This document shows, piece by piece, positions 11,190 through 21,903 of a DNA stretch of 64,000 nucleotides. Source of the stretch: Cylicocyclus nassatus (Eukaryota > Nematoda > Chromadorea > Rhabditida > Strongylidae); assembly GCA_958299035.1 (NCBI GenBank), contig CATQJL010000316.1, positions 16,655,676 to 16,719,675 of the forward strand, read 5' to 3'. The translations under genes and the position numbers were made by a program. Under the pieces are notes generated by a model. The model was given only the letters and a program-made list of their open reading frames with translations, did not search any database and was not told where the DNA came from. Position 1 is the stretch's first letter; each line of letters begins with the position of its first letter.

Positions 11190-11265
11190 TGCGTGATTCA
11201 CGTGAATTTCGCGAAATTTCCGGAATTTCGCGGAATTCCCGGAATTTCGCGAAATTCTTGAGTTC
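11190..11265. repeat. Short array of self-complementary GAATTTCGCG units
   Basis: GAATTTCGCG / GGAATTTCGCGG / AATTCCCGGAATTTCGCGAA repeat with both orientations superposed, so the stretch folds on itself in several registers. Flanked by unique AT-rich DNA. Confidence 0.6.
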
Positions 11266-11797
11266 GGAAATTCTGCACGTTTTATGAATGGTAATGTTTA
11301 TGTTCGTTAATTAAATTTTTTTTAAATCAAATTATCCATCAATATATGTATGAACAAATCAGAATGTGTTTTCTCCAAACCAGTGCATTATTGTCGCAGC
11401 GGCAGCAGGCTGTAGACACGGAGTGTTGCAAGCAGCGCGCGGTATAGCCGAGTAGGCTGGGGAGAGGCATGATTAGTCGTTCGCTCAAGGTATTCCGCCC
11501 GAAAACTTCGTTGTCTCTTGCGGGCGAGCGGCGTTTTTTAGGGGACGGAGGCGAAAGGCATGATCGCTCGCCCGGTAGAGGCACTGCTTTCGTCCGAATT
11601 ATTGTCTGAGTACTCTCAGAAAAGCGGTCTACTCCCTGTGTGAAAGAAAAAGGCATAATTTGACTTCATACTATGCCTGACATCAAATAGTTCGGTGTTA
11701 TGATAATTTTGATAAAACAATTACATTGACGTACCCATTTTAATCTTTGCTGATACAAACTTCATAGGTTAAACGATAAGTACAGTATTAAAATCAG
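11266..11797. other. No gene seen
   Basis: Non-coding by eye. A 105-codon minus-strand ORF (11339-11656) has no recognisable feature. Probably the end of the intron leading to the exon at 11798. Confidence 0.35.
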
Positions 11798-11957
11798 GCT
11801 TGTTTGTTTTCACGACGATATCTCTGGATCGTCAGAGAATTTTGCAGCAATACGTAATGAGGATGGCAAGCTAGACAAGAGTTTACCAGGAGATTTTCTT
11901 AGAAGGCATATTTTAAACATGACGCTTATGCAAACAATGTATGAAGAACCCCTAAAG
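11798..11957 (+). CDS. M13 metallopeptidase, linker exon before ENxxD
   Basis: Acceptor AAAATCAG, donor GTAAAC. One leading base is followed by 53 open codons beginning LVCFHDDISGSSENFAAIRN and ending NMTLMQTMYEEPLK. The exon ends exactly on a codon and is joined by a 55-bp intron to the ENxxD exon in phase, which is the main support. The internal sequence itself is not a clear match to known M13 linkers, so the family call for this exon rests on position and phase. An alternative acceptor at 11784-11785 would add four codons (IKIR) and also leaves a one-base lead. Confidence 0.55.
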
Positions 11958-12012
11958 GTAAACTGGCTTCCTTTTATTTCAACACTCGTTTTGTAACAAA
12001 TTGTCTTTGCAG

Positions 12013-12096
12013 AAATTAGGCTACTCTGAAGAGAAATTGCTTAGAACTGCAGAGGAAAATTTTGCCGATACTCAAGGAATGAAGTTAATTTACAAG
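12013..12096 (+). CDS. M13 metallopeptidase, ENxxD (third zinc ligand) exon
   Basis: Exon of 28 whole codons between TCTTTGCAG and GTAATT: KLGYSEEKLLRTAEENFADT then QGMKLIYK. It carries E-N-F-A-D, the M13 'GENiADngG...aY' motif whose glutamate is the third zinc ligand and whose aspartate orients it. The downstream G-x-K-L-x-Y matches as well. Phase 0 on both sides. Together with HExxH this means the active-site residues of the enzyme are all present. Confidence 0.85.
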
Positions 12097-13311
12097 GTAA
12101 TTTTTCTAAACTAATAGGTTTGAGGTAAAGTGTAACAAGAGGTTTGAGGTAAGCTCAGCAAAATACTGTTTCAATAAAAGTCATACAATATTGAACATCA
12201 ATCGTTTGAGGTAAGGTATAGCCAGAGCTCGGCGTGAGGTGAACAATAAGATTTTTCAAATTTTCAAAAACGAAATCCTCGTAGACTTTCCCACAGGAAT
12301 ACGACATCGCCTATGACGCGGTCATGAATAAAGAGAAACGAATAACGAAAAATAATTGAACAAAACATGAAGAAAACATTGAAAAGACGGAAAAGAGCTG
12401 AAAAGGAAATGAAAATGTCCCTATTCACCGAACTGGCATGCTGTGTCCGACGCCCACCCTTGTGCGCTTGGAGCAGACTTGCCGGCGCCATACAAAATCT
12501 GTGGAGGGCTGTAACTAAGCGGGGAAAAGGGGGTCGAGGGAGATTCAAAAACTCAGTCGTAGGGTTTTTCATGTAGAACAAAGTTATGTTAAACAAGCGA
12601 AAAAATTGTGTGAAGGAAGGAAAATTCATGACTTTTTCTTTTAACAGCCACCTCAGGTGGCTGCCCAGGTGGCTGAAAAGAACATAACTCCGAAAAAAGT
12701 TTGCCACGCCTTTACCTCACTTAATAATTTCATAACTTTTCTCACGTATAGTCCTAGCTCCTTATTGCCCATCTACACACCAAATTCGGTGTCATTTCAT
12801 TTTCTCTTCGCTGTAAACAAAGTCTTTTGCTTATTTCGCGGCAAGTCTGAACCCGCGCTAGCCCGGCGAACCTGTTGAAGCAGGAGATTTTGATTTTTGC
12901 AAAAATGAGATCTATAAGGCAGGAATGAAAATTTGCGTCCTTTTTCAGATGAAAAATGACATGAAGGAAGAAGGCGATTGTGTGTGAGGGGTGGGGGAGG
13001 GGCTGGGGTTTCCCCTCAAACGATATCCCCCTTGCTTTTATTCCAAAACAATGTCTAGCTTGCCTTGTAAGCCACTTTGTTGTACCCTGGGTGTAGCTTA
13101 GCAATTACTGTTTCAGTGAAGGTTACGGTAGTGGACACTGATAGGCATGATAATTGCACTACTCATTTGATGTTTAAAAAACGTGTTCGAATCAGCAAAT
13201 GTAGGCAGCTGCTGTCATATATCGATAATCTGAATTTCTAAAACTTGGCTTCTTAGCCTTCATGATTCAGTTTTTCTAGCTTTCGGTGGTGCGACCGGTA
13301 AACGACGAGTA
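12097..13311. other. Start of a 9.7-kb intron; no gene seen
   Basis: Intron between the exons at 12013 and 21805. GTTTGAGGTAA occurs three times at 12118-12215. A compact palindromic cluster CAGCCACCTCAGGTGGCTG lies near 12647. Overlapping ORFs on both strands (for example 12264-12707 minus) show no protein features. Confidence 0.45.
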
Positions 13312-13743
13312 AAGCATGCATATCTTATATATAAAGCTGAATGTCTGTTTGTATGTTTGTCTGCATGTCTGTATGTCTGTCTGCATGTATGTACGTACGT
13401 TCCGAATAGAAAATTCCATTTCTTAACCGAGGACCGAACTTGGCACACATACACCTTGGGCCGGGCGGGTGTCATGTCACGCACTTTTCGTTGTCGATCG
13501 ATGTCGATTTTATCGATTTTTATCGATTTTTTTGCAGAGTTCTCCTATAGGGTTGGGAGTTGGCACAGGGGATAATTGAGCACGCATTTCGATTACAATA
13601 TCACTTTTAGAATTCGATTACTTTTGGGAACGGGAATGAAGTGTAGAAGTGGGCACAGGGAAAGGCTGTACGGGGATAGGGATTCGACCTTCATTACTGT
13701 GTTGTATTGACAGGGCCGAGCAGAGCTGGGTAAGCAAGCTAGT
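13312..13743 (-). repeat. Dispersed repeat family R, minus-strand copy
   Basis: Runs from ATCTTATATATAAAGCTGAA through TGTCTG-rich DNA, TTGGCACACATACAC, an ATCGAT-rich segment and GTTGGGAGTTGGCACAGGGG, to AGCAGAGCTGGGTAAGC and AAGCTAGTT. That is the full order of family R in reverse complement, including both ends, at about 430 bp. Lies in the M13 intron. Confidence 0.8.
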
Positions 13744-14024
13744 TTTTTGATAATATCAGAATTCAAATATTTTTGCGATTGGTGACTTGGTGATTATTGC
13801 AGTAGATAATTGTAACAGACTTTCTTTTCAGCAAAAGTGCAGGGAGTTAGTGAATCAAAAAGTAGTGACGTTTTTATGCAAGACCCATTTGATAACAAAT
13901 TTACTCAACTACTCTTTTTTTATAAATAATCAAAAGCAGTAGCTCGACTAAACCAAACTTTTTAAAAATTTGATGTGGAGGGCTGCCTGTGCCCCAAACA
14001 TGAGAAAAGAGCAGGTCCGAGCTT

Positions 14025-14833
14025 AAGGTTCGTAGATTCGTTTGCATTTTTCGAGCACCTCTTAGGAAATCTGCTTGTTTGCTTTTGCAGCTTAAATTCA
14101 CTAGAAAGCATGCTATTGAACAGTGCATGCATCTGGCTTCAATCTGCAGAAATCGTCGAGTTACGGGCTAACTTACGAGATCACGTCTTCATGAGTTTTG
14201 CCCAAAATGAAAAGGTCGCCTGCTTCGTAGAAATTCTACGTAAGTGACTGTAAGACACTGTGGTCGCGAATGGTCGCTGGTCACCAACTTTGACTTCACA
14301 ACGCTTAAGGAATCTATCCTGCTCTACTGAAAGAAATTAAATAGATCTGAGCTCTAGCACGAATCTGCTTTGATATTCACCTAAGCGTCTCAGGCACGCA
14401 CAACCACCAGATCCAATACAACAAGATCTTCAGAATCTTTCGAATTGAACATAAAATTCGCGACCACAGTGTCTTATAGTCACTTAGGTGGAATTTCTAC
14501 GAAGCAGGCGATGTTTTCAGTTTGGGCAAAACTCATGAGGACGTGATTTCGTAGGCCCGTACTTCGACGATTGCTGCAGATTGAAGCCAAATGCATGCAC
14601 CGTTCAATAGCATGCTTTCTAGTGAATTCAACGTGCAAAAGCAAGCAAGCAGATTTTCTAAGAGGTGCTCGAAAAATGCAGGCGAATTTACGAACTTGCG
14701 TGGCTTAGCTAAGTTCTCTCACCATATCTCTGCTAAAAACTCTGTACTCGCAAAAGACGATTATCGTAAACGCGTGTTCGAAAACCTCTTTGAGCGAAGT
14801 TTCCTTATAATTCAAGATCATCGACATCTTGAC
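14025..14833. mobile_element. Foldback element F1, shortened copy
   Basis: Inverted arms about 14025-14280 and 14465-14830, homologous to the inner part of the copy at 9240-10660 (shared words GAAAGCATGCTATTGAAC, TGCATGCATCTGGCTTCAAT, GACACTGTGGTCGCGAA). The centre (14280-14465) matches the 9860-10040 spacer in reverse complement, so this copy is inverted relative to the first. The outer parts of both arms are missing: one stops at 14025 and the other at the palindrome beginning at 14838. Confidence 0.75.
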
Positions 14834-14837
14834 TAAA

Positions 14838-15690
14838 TCGTTTGATTATTCAAGAAAAAATTAGAAATTTTGAAAAAAGCAGGGTTAAAGGCTGACCAAA
14901 ATTATAGGTCCACCTGGAGTTTTTACTGATTTAAGCACTTCTTAGCTCCCGAATTTTTTTAGGTAGGTACTCATATAAAAAGGTTAAACAGGATACAACA
15001 CACAACTCATGTTTCGAAAAGAAGCAAGGCAGCTTTGTGGACACTTGCGAGTGCCATACTGTCCGAACAGCTTTATTCTTGTGTAAAAAATGCTTCTACA
15101 GAATCTTGAAGTTATAATGACAATGCATAAAGGGTTTTAGGGCAGAAACTGAGGCTTACTCTGCCGATTGAGCCGATGTCAGATTTGCTTCAGCAGCAAA
15201 AAGTCGGTTTTTTTTCTCAATGGTCACGTCAAAAAGCATCCAAAAGATAGGTGAAAACCCGTCCCTTTCAATCCAGCTGAGAAACTGCAGAATTTCTTAC
15301 TCAACGCAGGTTTGTGGAGCAATATACATGTGAGTGCATCTTAAAGGCAAAAAAGCAGATAATCAGTTCTTTTTGGAGGTATGACACAGCTTGACTAAAG
15401 CAGCTGTTTAACCTTTTTATATGAGTACCTACCTAAAAAAATTCGGGAGCTAAGAAGTGCTTTAATCAGTAAAAACACCAGGTGGACCTATAATTTTGGT
15501 CAGCCTTCAACCCTGCTTTTTTCAAAATTTTTAATTTTTTCTTGAATAATCAAACGAAAACGATAACCGTTTTGAAGACTGATAGTAGGCTGGTAAACAC
15601 ACGTCTCTATCAAATTTTGGAAAATTTCATGTACAACAGAGTGAGAAGAGCATTTTTTAGAGTGGACCTATAATTTTGGCCAGCACTGTA
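14838..15690. mobile_element. Palindromic element with Tc1-like terminal sequence
   Basis: 14838-15556 is an inverted repeat: CGTTTGATTATTCAAG at the left end and CTTGAATAATCAAACG at the right. Arms of about 170 bp contain TATAGGTCCACCTGGAG and TAGGTAGGTACTCATATAAA. The flank 15557-15690 ends in GTGGACCTATAATTTTGGCC then AGCACTGTA. This has the form of a Tc1-type terminus at a TA, and a diverged copy of the same words occurs inside both arms. The matching left terminus is absent, apparently cut off by the F1 copy. Confidence 0.65.
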
Positions 15691-15694
15691 TATA

Positions 15695-16402
15695 TTAGGT
15701 TGATGCAAAAGTTCTTTCCGCCCAAATTCAAAAATTCATAACTCCCGATTTTTCAACCATTTGGCTGCATTTATTTTTGTATGAAAGAGTAACTCATGCT
15801 CTTCATAACGACATCTTAGCTGCTTGCTAGTGATCATTTGTTGCATAGATAGGAGCGAGAGAAGAAAATTCGTCAAAATTTGAATTTTCTGTGTAGGGTC
15901 ATAAAAAATCGGAAACTTGCAACAAAAATCGGAGCAGTCGGTGTTGTAGGTCATTTCACCAGCTCTTATAATGGACCAAAGTTTGCGTCGATTGAGCGTC
16001 TCTATCAAAAGTTATGATTTTCGAGCAAGCAATACAAAAGGGCGATTTTGATTTATTTTGGCATTTTTCAGGAAAATCATAACTTTTGATAGAGACGCTC
16101 AATCGACGCAAGCTTTGCACCATTAGAAAGAGCTGGTAAAAGAGTCTACAATACTGACTGCTTCGATTTTTCTTGCAAGTTTCCGATTTTTTATGAACCT
16201 ACACAAAAAATTCATATTCTGACCAATTTTCTTCTATCGCTCCTATCTATGCAACAAATGACCACTAGCAAACATCTAAGATGTCGTTATAAAGAGCATG
16301 AGTTACTCTTTCATAGAAAAATAAATGCAGCCAAATTGGTTGAAAAAATCGGAAGTTATGAATTTTTGAATTTAGGCGGAAAGAACTTTTGCATTAACCT
16401 AA
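15695..16402. mobile_element. Mariner-type palindromic MITE, array member 1
   Basis: 708 bp, almost entirely two inverted arms. Ends read TTAGGTTGATGCAAAAGTTC and its reverse complement, flanked by TA. TTAGGTTGRTGCAAAAGT is the common form of mariner-family termini. Arms carry ATCATAACTTTTGATAGAGA near 16075 and its mirror near 16000. No transposase ORF, so it depends on a transposase supplied elsewhere. Confidence 0.85.
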
Positions 16403-16408
16403 TATATA

Positions 16409-17140
16409 TTAGGTTGTCCCGAAAGTTCGTTCGCACCATTTTCAAAAAATCATAACTTCTTTGCATCATAACGCTTTTGCAAAATTTGAATTTTATTAGA
16501 AAGCGTGAAGCATGTAGTTTCCAACAGTCCCCTGGTGACTTTTAGCATATACAGATTGCAGAGATAAAAGTGAAAGAACGAGAACATCCGAAATTCGCAA
16601 TTTTCGAGCAAAAATTCTAAAAATCTAGAAACTGCGCGATAAAATCCAGAAAAGCCATTATCCTAATTTTTCTTATATTTGATCACTATCGGAGTTAAGT
16701 TTGTGCTAATCGAGCTCTTCTTTCAAAAGTTACGATTTTTTGAAAAAAATTCCGAAAAATCACTTTCCTAAGAATTCTTAAGAAATTGATTTTTCGACAT
16801 TTTTTTCAAAAAAATCATAACTTTTGAAAGAAGAGCTCGATCAGCATAAACTTAACTCCGATAGTGATCAAACATAAGAAAAATCAGGATAATGGCTTTT
16901 CTGGATTTTATCGCGCAGTTTCTAGATTTTTAGAATTTTTGCTCAAAAATTCCGAATTTCGGATGTTTTCGTTCTTTCATTTTTATCTCTGCAATCTGAA
17001 CATGCTGGAAAGTTACCAGGGGAGTTGGAAACTACATGCCTTGCGCTTTTTGATAAAATTTAAAATGCGCAAAATGGTTATGACGCAAAGAAGTTATGAT
17101 TTTTTGAAAATGATGCGAACGAACTTTCGGGACAACCTAA
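16409..17140. mobile_element. Mariner-type palindromic MITE, array member 2
   Basis: 732 bp with ends TTAGGTTGTCCCGAAAGTTC and mirror, abutting member 1 across a TATATA spacer and member 3 across TATA. Arms contain TTATCTCTGCAATCTGAACA. It is the same family as member 6 (19772-20501), with which it shares the arm sequence GTTCGCACCATTTTC. Confidence 0.85.
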
Positions 17141-17144
17141 TATA

Positions 17145-18166
17145 TTAGGTGGGTCCGAAAATTTTGTCGGTTTTTTCAATCCATCGGCAAACACGCTAGA
17201 GTGAAGATAAGCAAACAATTCAAAATGTATCCGATGCAGAATTTGTTCCTCTTTTCAGCTATTAAACTCCCATTGTGTTTCATTGCGAGAGTGACGAGAT
17301 ATTTGCTGGAAATTACAACCACTCGTTTTAACCATGTCCAAGTTGCGCTAATTTTCAAAATATTTGTATGAGACTTTCGGAGGAGCACTACAAACCAGCA
17401 GATAGGGCAAACCTTTTGCCAACAGAAGTAATTTTTTGTAGCCCTAGGGCTTGTCTTTCAGAATTTCTACGATTTATTTTTTGAAGGGACCAAACTTTAC
17501 ATTCAGCCTATTTTAACCTCGTAGAACACAAAATATTGAACACTTCAATCACCATTCGGTGCAGATTTTTCTCCTCTTGCTAACGCTTGTCTTTTTTTGC
17601 CGAGACAGGCAAAATTTGTGGGAAAAATCGCAGTATTTCTCAATTTCAGGGGAGCGCACTGACGAAATCTATGCTTCAAAATCTTCATAATTTGAAACAA
17701 AAATCGCTCATTTAGTTTGTAATGGTAGCGGTAGTAATAATCGAGTGTTGAAACCTCATTGTTCTATAGTTTTGCAGTGGTTGGTGCAATAACAGGTTGT
17801 GCGATTTTTCCAGAACACAAGACTTTCAGGAAAATTATTTAGCAAAAATCTGAAAAACCCGCTGAAAGTAAGAAAAAGATTGCATAAGCTGGCAAAAGAT
17901 TAACCCTATCTGCTGGTTATCAGATCTCCTCCGAAAGTCTCATACAAAAATTTTGAAAATTAGCGAAACTTGGACATGGTAAAAACGAGTTGTTGTAATT
18001 TCCAGCAAATATCTCGTCACTCCCGCAATAAAACACAATAGGAGTTTAGCAACTGGAAAGAGGAAGAAATTCTACATCGGATACATTCTGAAGTATTAGC
18101 TTATCTTCATTCTAACGTGTTTGCCGATGAATTGAAAAAATCGACAAAACTTTCGGACCCACCTGA
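17145..18166. mobile_element. Mariner-type palindromic MITE, array member 3
   Basis: 1022 bp. Ends TTAGGTGGGTCCGAAAATTT and a mirrored GACAAAACTTTCGGACCCAC. Arms include AAGTTGCGCTAATTTTCAAA near 17340 and its mirror near 17960. An ORF across 17176-17388 is simply arm sequence. Confidence 0.8.
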
Positions 18167-18170
18167 TATG

Positions 18171-18878
18171 TTAGATCGGTCCGAAAGTTCTGTCGTTTCA
18201 TGTTTGAAAATTTGTAACTCTGCGCTATCCCAATGGATTTTCATCTTTGTAATTTTGTTTGAAAGCATAAGTCTTTCTCTTTCGAATACCTTCATGATTA
18301 GCTTTTATTACACACTGACTGCAGTGATAAAAATGAAAAAGTAAGACCAACTAAGTTTTGCTCATTCTAAGTTAGATCGCCATAAATTTGAAACGCTACA
18401 GAAAAATCTGAAAAGTCCAGTATATAAGTTTTTCGACCCACTCTTTATAACTGTGAAAAGACTGTGCTGTTTGAACGCCTCTGAGAGAAGTTTTGAATTT
18501 CGAGTTAACTCAGAAAACGCCAAAATCAATTAATTTGTCACTTTTTCCGAAATTCATAACTTCTCTCAGAGACGTTCAAACAGCACAGTCATTTCACAGT
18601 TGTAAAGAGTGGGTCAAAAAACTTATATACTGAACTTTTCAGATTTTCTGTAGCGTTTCAAATTTATGGCGACTTAACTTAAAATGAGCAAAACTTAGTT
18701 GGTCTTACTTTTTCATTTTTATCTCTGCAGTCAGTGTGCGATAGAAGCAAATCAAGACTGTATTCGAAAGCGAAAGACTTATGCTTTCAAACAAAATTAC
18801 AACGATGCAAATCCATGGGGATAGCGCAGATTTACAAATTTTCAAATATGAAACGACAGAACTTTCGGACCGACCTAA
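18171..18878. mobile_element. Mariner-type palindromic MITE, array member 4
   Basis: 708 bp. Ends TTAGATCGGTCCGAAAGTTC (one deviation from TTAGGT) and mirrored GAACTTTCGGACCGACCTAA. Inner arms carry ACTTCTCTCAGAGACGTTCA and its mirror near 18480. Confidence 0.8.
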
Positions 18879-18884
18879 TATGTA

Positions 18885-19767
18885 TTAGGTTGTCCCGAAA
18901 GTTTTGTCGGTTTTTTTCATTGCTCACTAAAACCCAAAGAATACTAATTCATGGACGGTCTAGGTATCATTCAACTCAAATTTTTATACTCTTTCTTACT
19001 GCTATATTTGCTCTTTGATCTATCCTGTCTTTGCAATATTATCGCCATGGCTTTTTAAGCAGTTCAGCACTAACGCCAAATATTCCCTGAATTTTAAAAA
19101 TTCTTATACTGATGTTTCCGAAGAGCGCTAGTAACTGTTACGTAGAGCAAATCTTTGGCTACACTGTATTTACTTTAGATTACATGGGTCACGTTTATCA
19201 AGTCCGTTATAATCATTTATTTAAGAAAAACCGCGGTTTTTTGATTACGTCTACCACGTAAAGTTACCGAAAATTCCAAAAAGCTGATTTTCCAAAGCAA
19301 ATCAAACTTGGTTATGTTGCATAATTATTGTTTATTGGCCATCAAGTTTCAAATCGCAAAAATTTCAAGAGCCTTCATGTTTTTGCTGCAGTTGCGTGTT
19401 TCATGACTTTGCCAAAAATCGAGACCTCCGAAGAAATAATTTTTTGAAGCTAAAAACGGTATTTTAGGAGAATCTAAAAACATTGCCTTGTAGTCCGAGA
19501 ATTGTTCTATTTGTGCTATACTTAACCACCTCCGGAACATTGGAATTAAATTTTTGAAAATTAGCCTAACTTTGGGCAGATAAAAATGACGGGTGAAGAA
19601 TTGTAACAAATACCAAAAAAAGCATGCAGGATTATTGCTAGAAAATGTAACTCTAAGAAAGAGAAGGAAAAGCTGCATCGAATGTATGTTCAAACTCATT
19701 CAGATCTTTATTGTGCATAGTTTTATAGCGGTTTGAAAAAACCGACAAAACTTTCGGGACAACCTAA
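18885..19767. mobile_element. Mariner-type MITE, array member 5 (not a full palindrome)
   Basis: 883 bp with terminal inverted repeats TTAGGTTGTCCCGAAAGTTT / mirror of about 35 bp, but a unique interior. A diverged copy lies at 47780-48604 with collinear interior sequence, so the interior belongs to the element. No transposase domain recognised in its short ORFs (longest 116 codons, minus, 19349-19699). Confidence 0.75.
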
Positions 19768-19771
19768 TATA

Positions 19772-20501
19772 TTAGGTTGGTCCGAAAGTTCGTTCGCACC
19801 ATTTTCAAAAAATCTTAACTCTTTTCCTTCACAACGATTTTGCGCCTTTCAAATTTTACTGCAAAGCGTAAAGCATGTAGTTTCCAATAGTTTCCTGGCG
19901 ACTTTCCAGCATGTTCAGATTGCAGAGATAAAAATGAAAGAACGAGAACATCCGAAATTCGGAATTTTTGAGAAAAAATTCTAAAAATTTAGAAACTGCG
20001 CGATAAAATCCAGAAAAGCCATTATCCTGATTTTTCTTATATTTGATCACTATCGGAGTTAAGTTTGTACTGATCGAGTTCTTCTTTTAAAAGTTATAAA
20101 TTTTTGAAAAAAATGCCGAAAAATCATTTTCCTAAGGATTCCTAAAAAATCGATTTTTTGGCATTTTTCTTCAAAACATACTGTTAAAAGAAGAGCTCGA
20201 TCAGCACGAACTTAACTCAGTTAGTAATCAAATATAAGAGAAATTAGGATAATGGCTTTTCTGGATTTTATCGCGCAGTTTCTAGATTTTTAGAATTTTT
20301 TCTCAGAAATTCCGAATTTCGGATGTTCTCGTTCTTTTATTTTTATCTCTGCAATCTGAACATGCTGAAAGGTCATCAGGGAACCGTTGGAAACTACATG
20401 CTTTACGCTTTCTAATAAAATTTGATTTGCGCAAAATCATTGTGAGGGAAGGAAGTTATGATTTTTTTAAATGGTGCGAACGAACTTTCGGACCAACCTA
20501 A
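19772..20501. mobile_element. Mariner-type palindromic MITE, array member 6
   Basis: 730 bp. Ends TTAGGTTGGTCCGAAAGTTC and mirror, followed by TATA. Close relative of member 2. The two differ by point changes and in the terminal GTC/GGT, so they are separate insertions rather than a recent duplication. Confidence 0.85.
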
Positions 20502-21804
20502 TATATAGATGATCGGAGCATTCTGTAGTTACAGCTACAAAATGCTGTAGCTACAAGACTTTTGGGACAACCTGTAGTGAATGAATAACTCATAGAGTGT
20601 GAAGATCATATTGATTACTGTGATCTACGGAGTGGTAATGAAACCAGCTCTTTTGCCAACAGAAAATGCGTTTAATAAAAAAAGCAAAGCGAGGCTCGAA
20701 CGGTGGAATAATGCCCAATGACTCTGAAAAAATATTAATGAGTTTCACTTTTTGTGTTTCACTTAAAGCAGTCAACAAGCGGTACTGAATGAAGAGGGCA
20801 AATTGGTCAGACTTGAACTAATACTATGATGACAATACATGGATTAGTAAGGCATGTAAAAAGCAAATACTATTGGGAAAAAACACAAAGGTCGTATTTG
20901 AAATTCAGTTTGTGGTTGAAAACTCTATACATTTTGTAAAAAGAAAATACTATTAAAAAACACAAACCAGTGGTCGTATATAAAATTCAGTTTGTAGTTG
21001 AAAACTCCGCCGTACACTCAAACAGAGTGAAACGCATAAGTAAAGGCAAGACATGTAGTGACAATAAAGAAGGATGATTGTAGGAATATCATCACATGTA
21101 GCTGTACCAAAAAAAATTTTTTAGGTCAAATATGCCAAATTGAAAGTGGCGCTGATTCTTATTCTTCTTTTGCCGTACAGACTTTGCTATCGAACAAGAG
21201 GAACAATAAATTGAATTGAAACAAGATTTCAACTCAAAAAAACATATAACATATTGCTGAAAGTGTCTGCAGACGTTTTCGACTGCGTATCTGACTCATA
21301 ATCACCTTCTATCAATTTGAACCTTTAATCTCTCGCCTTGAAAGGGACCACGCTAATCATATCCATCGCATCACCTGCGTACCTAGCAACGTCATCCAAC
21401 TAAGAAACGCAAAAAAGTGATTTCTCCTATAATTTTAGAACATTTAAATCAGCGTTTAAAATTGATTTCGCCTATATGCATCTTATGTCAAACAACTGCA
21501 AACATTAAAAGTACTTTCCTTGGTAGTATGCAAAAATAAGATCAAAGGTTACAACAGCAAGGCACATCCTTTAACATCCATCTGCAAAAAGCCTTTTTGC
21601 AAAAACTTCCTGTCAATTTATTTGCTGAATGAAATTTGTAAGATGAGAAGAAAGTAGGTTCACAAGATTTCCTTGTTTGCATTTTTTGCCCTGTACATAA
21701 CTCGGCAAATTCAATAATCACTTGCCATTCTTGCTGGCACAAAGTTTTATATTGGGACTGCACATGCAAGTGTAATAGACTTAGAACTAAAAGTGCTTAT
21801 TCAG
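20502..21804. other. Intron DNA with a two-copy short tandem duplication
   Basis: 20856-20935 and 20936-21007 are diverged tandem copies (GTAAAAAG.AAATACTATT...CACAAA...GTCGTAT...AAATTCAGTTTGT.GTTGAAAACT). At 20525-20565 short copies of GTAGTTACAGCTAC form a small hairpin. Otherwise no gene seen up to the exon at 21805. Confidence 0.55.
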
Positions 21805-21903
21805 GCTTACCAGAATGCGAAGAAGAGAGAAGGCTCGGAACCACGCCTCAAAAGCATACCTTATTTCAGCGAGGACCAGCTATTTTTCTTAGCTACTGCT
21901 CAA
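21805..21903 (+). CDS. M13 metallopeptidase, post-ENxxD exon
   Basis: 33 whole codons between TTATTCAG and GTATGT, phase 0 on both sides. It reads AYQNAKKREGSEPRLKSIPY then FSEDQLFFLATAQ. It matches the neprilysin segment 'aY......g.e..LpgL..t..QLFFl.fAQ.WC', where QLFF is strongly conserved, and joins in phase to the ENxxD exon (…LIYK|AYQN…). Confidence 0.85.

Noticed and set aside
19349..19699. 116-codon ORF in MITE member 5 as a possible transposase
   Set aside because: No D-D-D/E triad or helix-turn-helix pattern visible, and the frame is not kept in the second copy at 47780-48604 as far as I can read.
15695..20501. CRISPR-like or satellite array
   Set aside because: Repeats are terminal inverted repeats of full-length MITEs at 700-1000-bp spacing with different interiors, not direct repeats with spacers.
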